From: Chloroflexota bacterium
GTDB taxonomy: Bacteria > Chloroflexota > Anaerolineae > Caldilineales > Caldilineaceae
Direction: 5' to 3'
DNA: 11,368 bases
Assembly: GCA_016199425.1 (NCBI GenBank)
Contig: JACQGT010000403.1
Location: 1-11,368, forward strand
Part shown: in pieces, positions 5,274 through 11,368 of the stretch
How positions within the stretch are numbered: position 1 is the first letter of the stretch
How the letters are laid out: each line of letters begins with the position of its first letter
Program-made: the position numbers and the translations under genes
The notes under the pieces: generated by a model
Told to the model about the DNA's origin: nothing
Seen by the model: the letters and a program-made list of their open reading frames with translations, nothing else
Databases searched by the model: none

Positions 5274-5483
5274 ATGACACCCAAAATCGATCCCCAAGAA
5301 ATCGTTGTAGTTGAAACCGAAGAAGAATACCAGGCGGAGTTGGCGCTCGGGCTGGAAGAAGATGAAGTGCTACAGCCGGGAAGACACATCTTTCGACGGG
5401 GTGGTTTCCTGGCCCGTCATCCCGGAGCTTCACCTACCGATACTTCGCCAGCACATTTCCATACCGATGCACCGTCTGGCTGA
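5274..5483 (+). CDS. Small acidic protein of unknown function, 69 aa
   Basis: The only convincing plus-strand gene in the window. I do not recognise the family. Residues 9-33 are strongly acidic (VVVETEEEYQAELALGLEEDE), followed by a basic patch PGRHIFRRGGFLARH, then a Thr/Ser/Pro-rich tail. The last ~16 residues are encoded antisense to the end of putA (50-base convergent overlap), so the natural C-terminus may once have been different. The ATG at 5274 sits exactly at the expected transcription start of a perfect promoter and has no Shine-Dalgarno. An acidic/basic small protein divergent from higBA could be an antitoxin-like or regulatory protein, but this is speculation. A decayed copy of its 3' part probably lies at about 4240-4276. 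Confidence 0.6.
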   Translation: MTPKIDPQEIVVVETEEEYQAELALGLEEDEVLQPGRHIFRRGGFLARHPGASPTDTSPAHFHTDAPSG

Positions 5484-5512
5484 CCGCCTGCTCGCGCAGG
5501 TAGTGGACCAGT
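5396..5512. repeat. Intact copy of the duplicated putA-3'-end junction
   Basis: This segment covers the last ~26 codons of putA and about 40 bases beyond its stop. It is repeated in the same orientation, with about 80-85% identity and small indels, at 4240-4361. The long identical core is GTCTGGCTGACCGCCTGCTC. The two copies bracket higBA and the small plus-strand gene. Confidence 0.82.
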
Positions 5513-8500
5513 TCCAGGCGGCCATTGGCCAGCACCGGCCCCTCCACCACACTGATCCCCGCGTGGTTGAGCGCCCGGCGCAGCTCCGTTTCTAGCGGGG
5601 CCAGCGCCCGCAACCGGTCCACCGGTGGGGACGTCACCTGCAGCAGCGAGACCAGATTGCTCTCCCCCTCCTCTACCAGCGCAATTCCCTCCACCCGCTC
5701 CAGCCAATGCCACTCCTCCATGCCGGGGCCGATGCTCAGGTGGACCGCGGCGCGTACAGTGGCCGTGGCCAGCAGGGCCTGGGCCAGCGCGGAGGGGGAT
5801 ATCTGTTTGTCCGCCCGGAGAAGCAGCCCGCGCAGGGGCCGGTAGCGGAAGAGGTTGCGCTCGCCCAGAATCTGGCTGGGGTCGTGTTCCTGGCTGAAAT
5901 GTTCGGCCCAGGCCCAGGCGTAGGAACCCGCCGCCGCCCGCAACGTCTCCACCTGGCCCGGCTCCACCAGCCGCTCCAACCGTTGCAGCAGACTCGCCAC
6001 CCCGGGCGCGGGCCGGGCCAACTTCTTGGGCAGCCCCGTCTGGCGCATCTGGCCGAATTGCAGCACGTAATTCGGCCCACCCGCTTTGGCCCCCGGCCCC
6101 ACAACCGACGCCTTCCAGCCGCCGAAGGGCTGTCGCCGCACAATCGCGCCGGTGATGTGCCGGTTCACGTAAGCGTTGCCCACCTCCACCCGGGCCAGCC
6201 ACTGCTCTACCTCGCGAACGTCCAGGCTGTGGATGCCGCCGGTCAACCCGAAGTCCACGCCGTTGGCAAGCTCGATGGCCTCGTTCAAATCCCGCGCCCG
6301 CATCAGCCCCAACACCGGGCCGAAGCATTCGGTTTTGTGAAAGAACGAACCCGGCTGCACGCCCAATTTGATCCCCGGCGACCAGAGCCTGTGTCCTTCG
6401 TGCCCTTCGCGATCTTCGTGCTCTTCGTGATCCACATCTCCCCCCACCAATCGCGGCTGCAGCAGCCACTCCTCGCCGGGGTCCAGCGTCGTCAGCGCCC
6501 GATGCAGTTTGGGACTGGGGGGCTGGGTCAGGGGCGTTTGCAAAACCGAAAGCTCCCAGGCCGAACCGAGCCCCCGGCTGGCCGCGGCGTCGCGCAGTTG
6601 GCGGCGAAAGTCGGGATCGTCGTAGACCTCCGCCTCCAGAATCGCCAGACTGGCCGCCGAACATTTCTGGCCGTTGTGGCCAAAGGCCGAGCGCACCAAA
6701 TCTTTGATGGCCTGGTCTTTGTCCGCCAGCGCGGTGATGATCAGACTATTTTTGCCGCTGGTCTCTGCATAGAGACGCAGATGGGGCCGCCAGCCCTGGA
6801 AGAGCCGGGCCGTCTCAATGCTGCCGGTGAGAATCACCGCGGCGGTGCGCTCGTCCACAATCAATTGCCGCCCCACTTCGTTGTCCGGCGCGGGGACAAA
6901 TTGTAGCACATCTTTGGGCACGCCCGCGGCCCACAACGCCTGGGCTAACTGCCAACCAACCAGCACAGCCTCGGTTGCGGGCTTGAAAACCACTGCGTTG
7001 CCCGCCATCAAGCCAGCCAGCACGCCCCCCGCGGGGATGGCAAAGGGGAAGTTCCAGGGGGGCGTGACTACCACCACACCCAACGGGGCAAAGGCCACAT
7101 CCGGCTGCTCGGCCAGCAGATCCAGGCTGGCCGCGTAGTAGCGGGCGAAGTCGATAGCCTCCGAGACCTCCGGGTCGCCTTCGCTGGGGGTCTTGGCCGC
7201 CTCCCGCATCATCGCGCCGATCAGATCGCCCCGCCGCCGGGCAAATTCGTCGGCCACAGCCAGAAGGATGGCTTTGCGCTCGGCCACAGGACGGCTACCC
7301 CAGTCTTTCTGCGCTTTCGCCGCTGTCGCCAATGCCCAGTCCACCAGTTCCGGCGTGGCCAGGTTATAGCGGAAGGAGACCGCGCCGGGCCGGGAGGGAT
7401 CGATGCCTTCGCCCATTTCTTCCGTGTGGACAAACTCGTCCGCCACCTGCACGGGGATCGGCTCAATTTCTTTGGCCTGCCATTCCGCGGCAACTTCGGC
7501 AATCCAGCGCTGGTTGGCCGGCAGCGACCAGTCGGTGTCCGGCTCGTTGTGGAAGCCGCGGCGAGGCTGGGGCTGCTCGTTGCGTCGGTCTTGGGTGCGG
7601 TTGGGCGTAGACCGGGCCGTCTCCATCAGCGAGCAGGCGTGCAAAAACTGATCCCGCTGCTTCTCCCACTCCGGGCTACTCGGCGCCATTCCGAAGAGGT
7701 CGTGAAGAAAGTTTTCTGGCGCGGTGTTCTCGTCCAGCCGGCGCACCAGATAGGCGATGGCGCTGTGGAAATCTTCGGTTTTGACCACCGGCGCGTAGAG
7801 CAGCAGCCCGCCAGCTTCGCTCTGGACCGACCGGGCCTGGTGGTTTGCCATCCCTTCCAGCATCTCAAAATCGACAAACTCTTCCACCCCGGCCCGCTGG
7901 CGCAGGAGCAGGCCGTAAGCCACGTCGAAGAGATTGTGGCTGGCAATGCCCAGGCGCACAGCCTGCGCCCGTTGCGGGTGACAGCCGTAGGCCACCATCC
8001 GTTTGAAGTTGGCGTCCACCTCCGGTTTGTTTGTGTAGGGGGCCCGGGGCCAGTCGTGGAGACTGGCTTCCACCCGTTCCATAGCCAGATTGGCCCCTTT
8101 GACAATGCGCATTTTGATAGGCGCGCCGCCCCGACCCACCCGCTCCAGCGCCCAGGCAGTCAACCGCTGCTGCTCGTGAAAGCTGTCTGGGATGTAGGCT
8201 TGCAGGACAATCCCGGCGGAGAGGGGGAGAAATTCAGCTTCGTCCAGCACTTCTTTGAAGGCGTCCAGGGTCAGGTGCAGGTCCCGGTATTCCTCCATAT
8301 CCAGATTGACGAATTTAGGGCTTTGCCTGCCGTCCGGGTGGGTGTAGCTGTGGGCCAGGGCCTGGCGGTAGAGGGTGCGCAGCCGCTCCTTCACCAGTTC
8401 GACGGTGTGGCGATAGGCCACCAGATTGATCTGGCTGAAGACCGACGAGACTTTGACGGAGATGTACTCCACGTCCGGGCGGGCCAGCAGCTCCAGATAG

Positions 8501-9009
8501 GCGGACATACGCCGGGCCGCCTCCTCCTCGCCCAGAATGGCCTCGCCCAGTTGGTTGAGATTGAGACGCACGCCCCCTTCCCGCCGTTTTTGCAGATAGC
8601 GGCGCAGATCACCTTCCTCGCCGGGGAGAATGACCGTGCGGGTCTCCTGGCGCAGCCGGGCGATAATCGGCGGCACCACCACCGCGGGCAGATAGTGACC
8701 CATCACCCCGCCGACGGTGAGCGCGGTGCGCTCCCACCAGTCCATATACTGGGGCGTGCCGTACTCGTCGAGGAGGTGGGAAATCTGGTCGGCGATGCGC
8801 GCGGGCTGGTGGCTGCGAAAGGCCTGATCCACCATCGCGATTGTCAACTCTTTGCCCAGGGGATCGTTCATCAGCCGGGCCAGCCGTTCGGATTGCTCTT
8901 TTTCGGCGCCGGTCTGTTCGGCCCTGGCGCGGATGAGCAGCTTTTCGGCCAGGGCAACGGCTTCGTGGGCGAGTTCCGCAGGAGGGAGTTCGGTGGGTGA
9001 GAAGGACAT
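5434..9009 (-). CDS. putA: Bifunctional proline dehydrogenase / L-glutamate-gamma-semialdehyde dehydrogenase, 1191 aa
   Basis: Oxidises proline to P5C with FAD, then the semialdehyde to glutamate with NAD. The proline dehydrogenase barrel spans about residues 40-460, with RIVKGANLAMERV and the substrate-binding YLVRRLDEN (Arg423, Arg424, Glu427). The aldehyde dehydrogenase domain spans about 495-1005: PWNFPFAIP, Glu749 in AETSGKNS, catalytic Cys783 in GHNGQKCSAAS (34 residues later, the usual spacing), and ECFGPVLG. About 180 C-terminal residues form a PutA-type tail domain. The N-terminal ribbon-helix-helix repressor domain of enterobacterial PutA is absent. Residues 860-873 are an in-frame His/Glu-rich insertion from a DNA repeat. 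The ATG at 9009 has AAAGGAG 8 bases upstream. The 3' end overlaps the small plus-strand gene. Confidence 0.96.
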   Translation of the reverse strand: MSFSPTELPPAELAHEAVALAEKLLIRARAEQTGAEKEQSERLARLMNDPLGKELTIAMVDQAFRSHQPARIADQISHLLDEYGTPQYMDWWERTALTVGGVMGHYLPAVVVPPIIARLRQETRTVILPGEEGDLRRYLQKRREGGVRLNLNQLGEAILGEEEAARRMSAYLELLARPDVEYISVKVSSVFSQINLVAYRHTVELVKERLRTLYRQALAHSYTHPDGRQSPKFVNLDMEEYRDLHLTLDAFKEVLDEAEFLPLSAGIVLQAYIPDSFHEQQRLTAWALERVGRGGAPIKMRIVKGANLAMERVEASLHDWPRAPYTNKPEVDANFKRMVAYGCHPQRAQAVRLGIASHNLFDVAYGLLLRQRAGVEEFVDFEMLEGMANHQARSVQSEAGGLLLYAPVVKTEDFHSAIAYLVRRLDENTAPENFLHDLFGMAPSSPEWEKQRDQFLHACSLMETARSTPNRTQDRRNEQPQPRRGFHNEPDTDWSLPANQRWIAEVAAEWQAKEIEPIPVQVADEFVHTEEMGEGIDPSRPGAVSFRYNLATPELVDWALATAAKAQKDWGSRPVAERKAILLAVADEFARRRGDLIGAMMREAAKTPSEGDPEVSEAIDFARYYAASLDLLAEQPDVAFAPLGVVVVTPPWNFPFAIPAGGVLAGLMAGNAVVFKPATEAVLVGWQLAQALWAAGVPKDVLQFVPAPDNEVGRQLIVDERTAAVILTGSIETARLFQGWRPHLRLYAETSGKNSLIITALADKDQAIKDLVRSAFGHNGQKCSAASLAILEAEVYDDPDFRRQLRDAAASRGLGSAWELSVLQTPLTQPPSPKLHRALTTLDPGEEWLLQPRLVGGDVDHEEHEDREGHEGHRLWSPGIKLGVQPGSFFHKTECFGPVLGLMRARDLNEAIELANGVDFGLTGGIHSLDVREVEQWLARVEVGNAYVNRHITGAIVRRQPFGGWKASVVGPGAKAGGPNYVLQFGQMRQTGLPKKLARPAPGVASLLQRLERLVEPGQVETLRAAAGSYAWAWAEHFSQEHDPSQILGERNLFRYRPLRGLLLRADKQISPSALAQALLATATVRAAVHLSIGPGMEEWHWLERVEGIALVEEGESNLVSLLQVTSPPVDRLRALAPLETELRRALNHAGISVVEGPVLANGRLELVHYLREQAVSQTVHRYGNVLAKYR
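6396..6431. repeat. Four 9-base CTTCGTGNN units inside putA
   Basis: Four consecutive 9-base units (CTTCGTGCC, CTTCGCGAT, CTTCGTGCT, CTTCGTGAT), flanked by TGTC and CCAC. On the coding strand they give HEEHEDREGHEGH. CTTCGTG-type tandem strings are, from memory, a common intergenic repeat family. Here the array is in frame inside the aldehyde dehydrogenase domain. Confidence 0.85.
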
Positions 9010-9055
9010 CGGCGTCGCTCCTTTGGGTCAGGATGAAGGCACGGGATTTTTCACC

Positions 9056-9061
9056 AGTATA
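9056..9061 (-). promoter_or_regulatory. Possible putA extended -10 promoter
   Basis: On the minus strand TGG-TATACT forms an extended -10 box (TATACT at 9061-9056), with no good -35 at 17 bases. It would start transcription about 40 bases before the putA ATG. It is far weaker than the TA promoters. Read-through from the ABC genes is also possible. Confidence 0.4.
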
Positions 9062-9075
9062 CCATTGGAGAGGGA

Positions 9076-9099
9076 ATGATGAGATGATGAGATGATGAG
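9076..9099. repeat. Three tandem ATGATGAG units
   Basis: Three perfect 8-base units (9076-9083, 9084-9091, 9092-9099) in the 92-base gap between the ABC gene and putA, ending two bases before the ABC stop codon. No open function is visible. This is simple-sequence DNA, and it could vary in copy number. Confidence 0.9.
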
Positions 9100-9101
9100 G
9101 A

Positions 9102-10931
9102 TTAGGAATAGTCGGTCGCGTTGATGAACTGCCGTTCGTAGAGGTTTTTGTAAACGCCGTCCAGCGCCAGCAGTTCGCTGTGCCTCCCCTTTTCCACGAT
9201 TTTGCCATCCTGGATCGCACAGATGACGTCGGCGTTGCGGATGGTACTCAGCCGGTGGGCGATGACCACCGACGTGCGCCTGGAGAGCAGCCGGTCCAGC
9301 GCCTCCTGGATCAGCGCTTCGGTCACAGTATCCACGCTGGCGGTGGCTTCGTCCATCACCAGAATGCGGGGATCGGCCAGGACTGCGCGAGCAATGCAGA
9401 TCAGTTGGCGCTGTCCCACGGAGAGGTTGACGCCGCCCTCGACGATTTCCGTGGCGTAGCCTTTGGGCAGGTCCACAATAAAGTCGTGGGCGTTGGACAT
9501 GCGGGCCGCGGCTTCCACATCCTTCTGGTCCGCGTCGGGACGGCCAAAGCGGATGTTGTCGGCCACTGTGCCGGGGAAGAGGAAAGGTTCCTGAGAGACC
9601 AGCCCCATCTGCCGCCGCAACGACTGTTGGGTGACTGTACGTATGTCGATGCCGTCGATGCAGACCGCGCCGCTGGTCACGTCGTAGTAGCGCCCCACCA
9701 GATTGGCGATGGACGATTTGCCCGCGCCCGTCGGCCCCACCAGCGCCACCATCTGCCCCGCCTCAATCACCAGCGAAACGTCGTGCAGCACTTCAGTTTC
9801 GGGGTTGTAGGCGAAATCTACCTGATCCAGTTCGATGCGCCCGCGGATGGGCGGCATCTCCACCGGCGTCTCCGGTTCGGGCACTTCGGGCACGGTGTCC
9901 AGCAGTTCCAACACCCGTTCGCCGCCGGCCATGGCCTGTTGCATCGTTGTGTAAAGCTGGCTTAGCTCCTGTACAGGCTGGAAGAAACGGCTGACGTAGG
10001 CCAGAAAAGCCACGACGATGCCCAGGGATAGCTCATCCGCAGCCACCGCCCGCCCGCCAAACCAGAGGACAACGCCTGTGGAGAGAATGCCCAAAAAATC
10101 CATCGTGGGCAGAAAGACGAAGGAGAGGCTCATCGCGCCCACGTGGGCTTCCCGGTTGGCCCCGTTCACTTTGGCAAAGCGGCGTTGGGTTTCGTCTTCC
10201 TGGGCAAAGGCCTGGATCACCCGCATACCGGTCAGGTCTTCGGCCAGCGCACCCACAATCGCGGCCACACTGCGCCGGGTCTCGCGGAAGGCACTCTTGG
10301 CCCGGCTGGAAAAAAGTTTGGTCGCAATCAGCATCAGCGGAATGACGCTGAAGGTAATCAGCGCCAGCCGGGGACTCATTGCGAGCATCACAGCGACTGT
10401 GCCCACCAGCACCAGCACATCCCCCACCAGTGTGATCAGCCCCTGGGAGAGCAGTTCGTTGATCACCGCCACGTCGCTGATGACCCGCGAAATGGTGACG
10501 CCGATGATGTGTTTGTCGTGGTAGCCCAGAGAGAGGCGCTGTAGATGCTCGACCAGCCGAGAGCGCAGAGTTGCCAGCACCCGCTGCCCCACCCAGGAGA
10601 GCAGATAGCGCTGGCCTGCCGTGCTGATGTATAACCCCACAAAGGCAGCCGCCATCAGCAGGGAAATCCGGCGCAGCCCCGCCGCGTCCTTCGCCACAAT
10701 CGCGCCGTCGATGGCTACTTTCATCAGGTAGGGCACGGCCAGGGTCAGCGCCGTGGCGACGAGCATCAGCACAAAGGCCAACACCATTTTTGTCGCGTGC
10801 GGGCGCAGGAAGGCCAGCAGACGCCGGGTCACGTGCGGGTCGAATGCCCGCCCCTCTTTTTCATTGGCCAGGCTGCGCAAGGCGTTGCCTGGCCCTCCAC
10901 TTCGTCCGACCGATCCGATTGAGAAGCTCAT
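9102..10931 (-). CDS. ABC exporter half-transporter, canonical NBD subunit (TM288-like), 609 aa
   Basis: An N-terminal type IV exporter membrane domain (about residues 45-345, six hydrophobic helices) is fused to a nucleotide-binding domain (about 365-600). Walker A is GPTGAGKSS with Lys405, the signature is LSVGQ, Walker B is ILVMDEATASVD with catalytic Glu528, and the H-loop is His559 in AHRLST. All ATPase residues are present. The partner gene upstream has Asp and Gln at the last two positions, so the pair fits a heterodimeric exporter in which this subunit supplies the active catalytic residues. The leader SFSIGSVGRSGGPGNALR is typical of this subunit type, supporting the ATG at 10931 even though no Shine-Dalgarno is seen. 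The exported substrate (lipid, drug or peptide) is unknown. Confidence 0.93.
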   Translation of the reverse strand: MSFSIGSVGRSGGPGNALRSLANEKEGRAFDPHVTRRLLAFLRPHATKMVLAFVLMLVATALTLAVPYLMKVAIDGAIVAKDAAGLRRISLLMAAAFVGLYISTAGQRYLLSWVGQRVLATLRSRLVEHLQRLSLGYHDKHIIGVTISRVISDVAVINELLSQGLITLVGDVLVLVGTVAVMLAMSPRLALITFSVIPLMLIATKLFSSRAKSAFRETRRSVAAIVGALAEDLTGMRVIQAFAQEDETQRRFAKVNGANREAHVGAMSLSFVFLPTMDFLGILSTGVVLWFGGRAVAADELSLGIVVAFLAYVSRFFQPVQELSQLYTTMQQAMAGGERVLELLDTVPEVPEPETPVEMPPIRGRIELDQVDFAYNPETEVLHDVSLVIEAGQMVALVGPTGAGKSSIANLVGRYYDVTSGAVCIDGIDIRTVTQQSLRRQMGLVSQEPFLFPGTVADNIRFGRPDADQKDVEAAARMSNAHDFIVDLPKGYATEIVEGGVNLSVGQRQLICIARAVLADPRILVMDEATASVDTVTEALIQEALDRLLSRRTSVVIAHRLSTIRNADVICAIQDGKIVEKGRHSELLALDGVYKNLYERQFINATDYS

Positions 10932-10938
10932 AATAAGT

Positions 10939-10973
10939 GTGAATGGTGAATAGTGAATGGAGAATTGTGAAGT
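10939..10973. repeat. Five degenerate 7-base GTGAATG-type units
   Basis: Successive 7-base units GTGAATG, GTGAATA, GTGAATG, GAGAATT, GTGAAGT directly upstream of the ABC start codon, where a ribosome site would be expected. This is low-complexity DNA with no promoter seen. Confidence 0.8.
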
Positions 10974-10981
10974 GTCGCGTC

Positions 10982-11047
10982 GTGATCAGTAAGCAGTGAT
11001 CAGTAAGCAGTGTGATTCCGCTCGACGTACTGATCACTGCTTACTGA
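10982..11047. repeat. Perfect 20-base inverted repeat with tandem 14-mers between the ABC genes
   Basis: TCAGTAAGCAGTGATCAGTA at 10986-11005 is exactly inverted at 11028-11047, with a 22-base loop. The left arm lies within two tandem copies of GTGATCAGTAAGCA (10982-10995 and 10996-11009). The repeat ends two bases before the stop codon of the upstream ABC gene. In mRNA it would form a strong hairpin between the two subunit genes. There is no following U run, so it is not a classical terminator. Confidence 0.92.
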
Positions 11048-11048
11048 C

Positions 11049-11368
11049 TTACGCTCGTTCCAACTGACCGGCGTAAATGCGCTGGTAGAGCCGCGACGTT
11101 GCCAGCAACTCTTCGTGGCTGCCCGCGGCTGTCACCCGCCCTTTTTCCAGAATCAGAATCAGATCGGCCAGGCGCACAGTGCTGAGGCGTTGGGCGATGA
11201 TGATTGACGTGCGCCCTTCCATCAGCCGGGCCAGCGCCTTTTGGATCAGCCGCTCGGTCTCCGTGTCCACGCTGGCGGTGGCGTCGTCGTGTATGAGGAT
11301 GCGCGGGTCTTTGAGCAGGGAGCTGGCGTTGGCGATGCGCTGGGTCTGGCAGCCGGAGTTGGTTGAGC
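11049..11368 (-). CDS. ABC exporter half-transporter, degenerate NBD subunit (TM287-like), C-terminal fragment
   Basis: The last ~106 codons of a nucleotide-binding domain; the gene starts beyond the window. The first complete codon is at 11366. Walker B reads ILIHDDATASVD, with Asp where catalytic Glu is expected, and the H-loop reads AQRLST, with Gln for His. Both replacements are hallmarks of the degenerate subunit of heterodimeric exporters, partnering the gene at 9102-10931. The signature region is odd: SGCQTQRIANASSLLKDP where something like SGGQKQRIALARALLKDP is expected, and the residue before DD is His instead of a hydrophobic one. The stop is TAA at 11049. The genes are 117 bases apart, separated by repeats. 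Confidence 0.88.
   Translation of the reverse strand, partial: STNSGCQTQRIANASSLLKDPRILIHDDATASVDTETERLIQKALARLMEGRTSIIIAQRLSTVRLADLILILEKGRVTAAGSHEELLATSRLYQRIYAGQLERA

Noticed and set aside
5417..6664. 415-codon minus-strand frame rich in Gly/Ala/Arg
   Set aside because: Out-of-frame reading of putA with low-complexity composition.
5707..6906. 399-codon plus-strand frame
   Set aside because: Antisense shadow of the putA dehydrogenase domain.
7426..9000. 524-codon plus-strand frame
   Set aside because: It is the antisense shadow of putA in GC-rich DNA, has no family match, and the putA frame shows clear catalytic motifs.
10939..11047. Possible CRISPR-like array
   Set aside because: Units are 7 or 14 bases, tandem without unique spacers, and one arm is inverted.
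10986..11047. Intrinsic terminator between the ABC genes
   Set aside because: The hairpin is strong but has a 22-base loop and no U run after it.

Overview
The window is an accessory stretch of a GC-rich bacterial chromosome. Housekeeping-type genes read on the minus strand at both ends, and an AT-richer cluster of toxin-antitoxin (TA) genes lies between them. Gene content (a PutA without a DNA-binding domain, a TM287/288-like heterodimeric ABC exporter, a stand-alone class III cyclase) and abundant short degenerate intergenic repeats suggest a Chloroflexota-like organism. No marker gene is present, so this is only a guess.

Layout, left to right. (1) 1-123 is the start of a P-loop kinase-like gene that runs off the window. 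(2) 208-371 is an imperfect palindromic intergenic repeat. (3) 369-2854 is a tightly packed minus-strand operon, in transcription order: class III nucleotide cyclase, small membrane protein, AAC(6')-like GNAT acetyltransferase, nucleotidyltransferase. (4) 2901-5483 is the TA region. It holds mazEF, a cysteine-less YgiT-like antitoxin, higBA, and one small plus-strand gene of unknown function. (5) 5434-9009 is a full-length bifunctional proline dehydrogenase/P5C dehydrogenase (putA). (6) 9102-11368 is a two-gene ABC exporter; the upstream partner is cut by the window edge.

The most notable structure is in the TA region. mazEF sits between two ~100 bp direct repeats. Each repeat encodes the first 33 codons of an enolase-superfamily (mandelate racemase/RspA-like) protein. 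higBA plus the small plus-strand gene lie between two ~120 bp copies of the putA 3' end; one copy belongs to the intact putA and the other is a frameshifted remnant. The three TA-type loci and the plus-strand gene are each preceded by a perfect TTGACA-N17-TACAAT promoter. On the plus-strand gene this promoter predicts a leaderless mRNA. The region looks like a place where small TA cassettes have accumulated next to broken pieces of neighbouring genes. No integrase or transposase is visible.

Functionally, putA would oxidise proline to glutamate. The ABC pair has one catalytically canonical and one degenerate nucleotide-binding domain, as in heterodimeric exporters. The cyclase operon combines a putative cyclic-nucleotide maker with two enzymes of aminoglycoside-modifying folds; their real substrates cannot be read from sequence.
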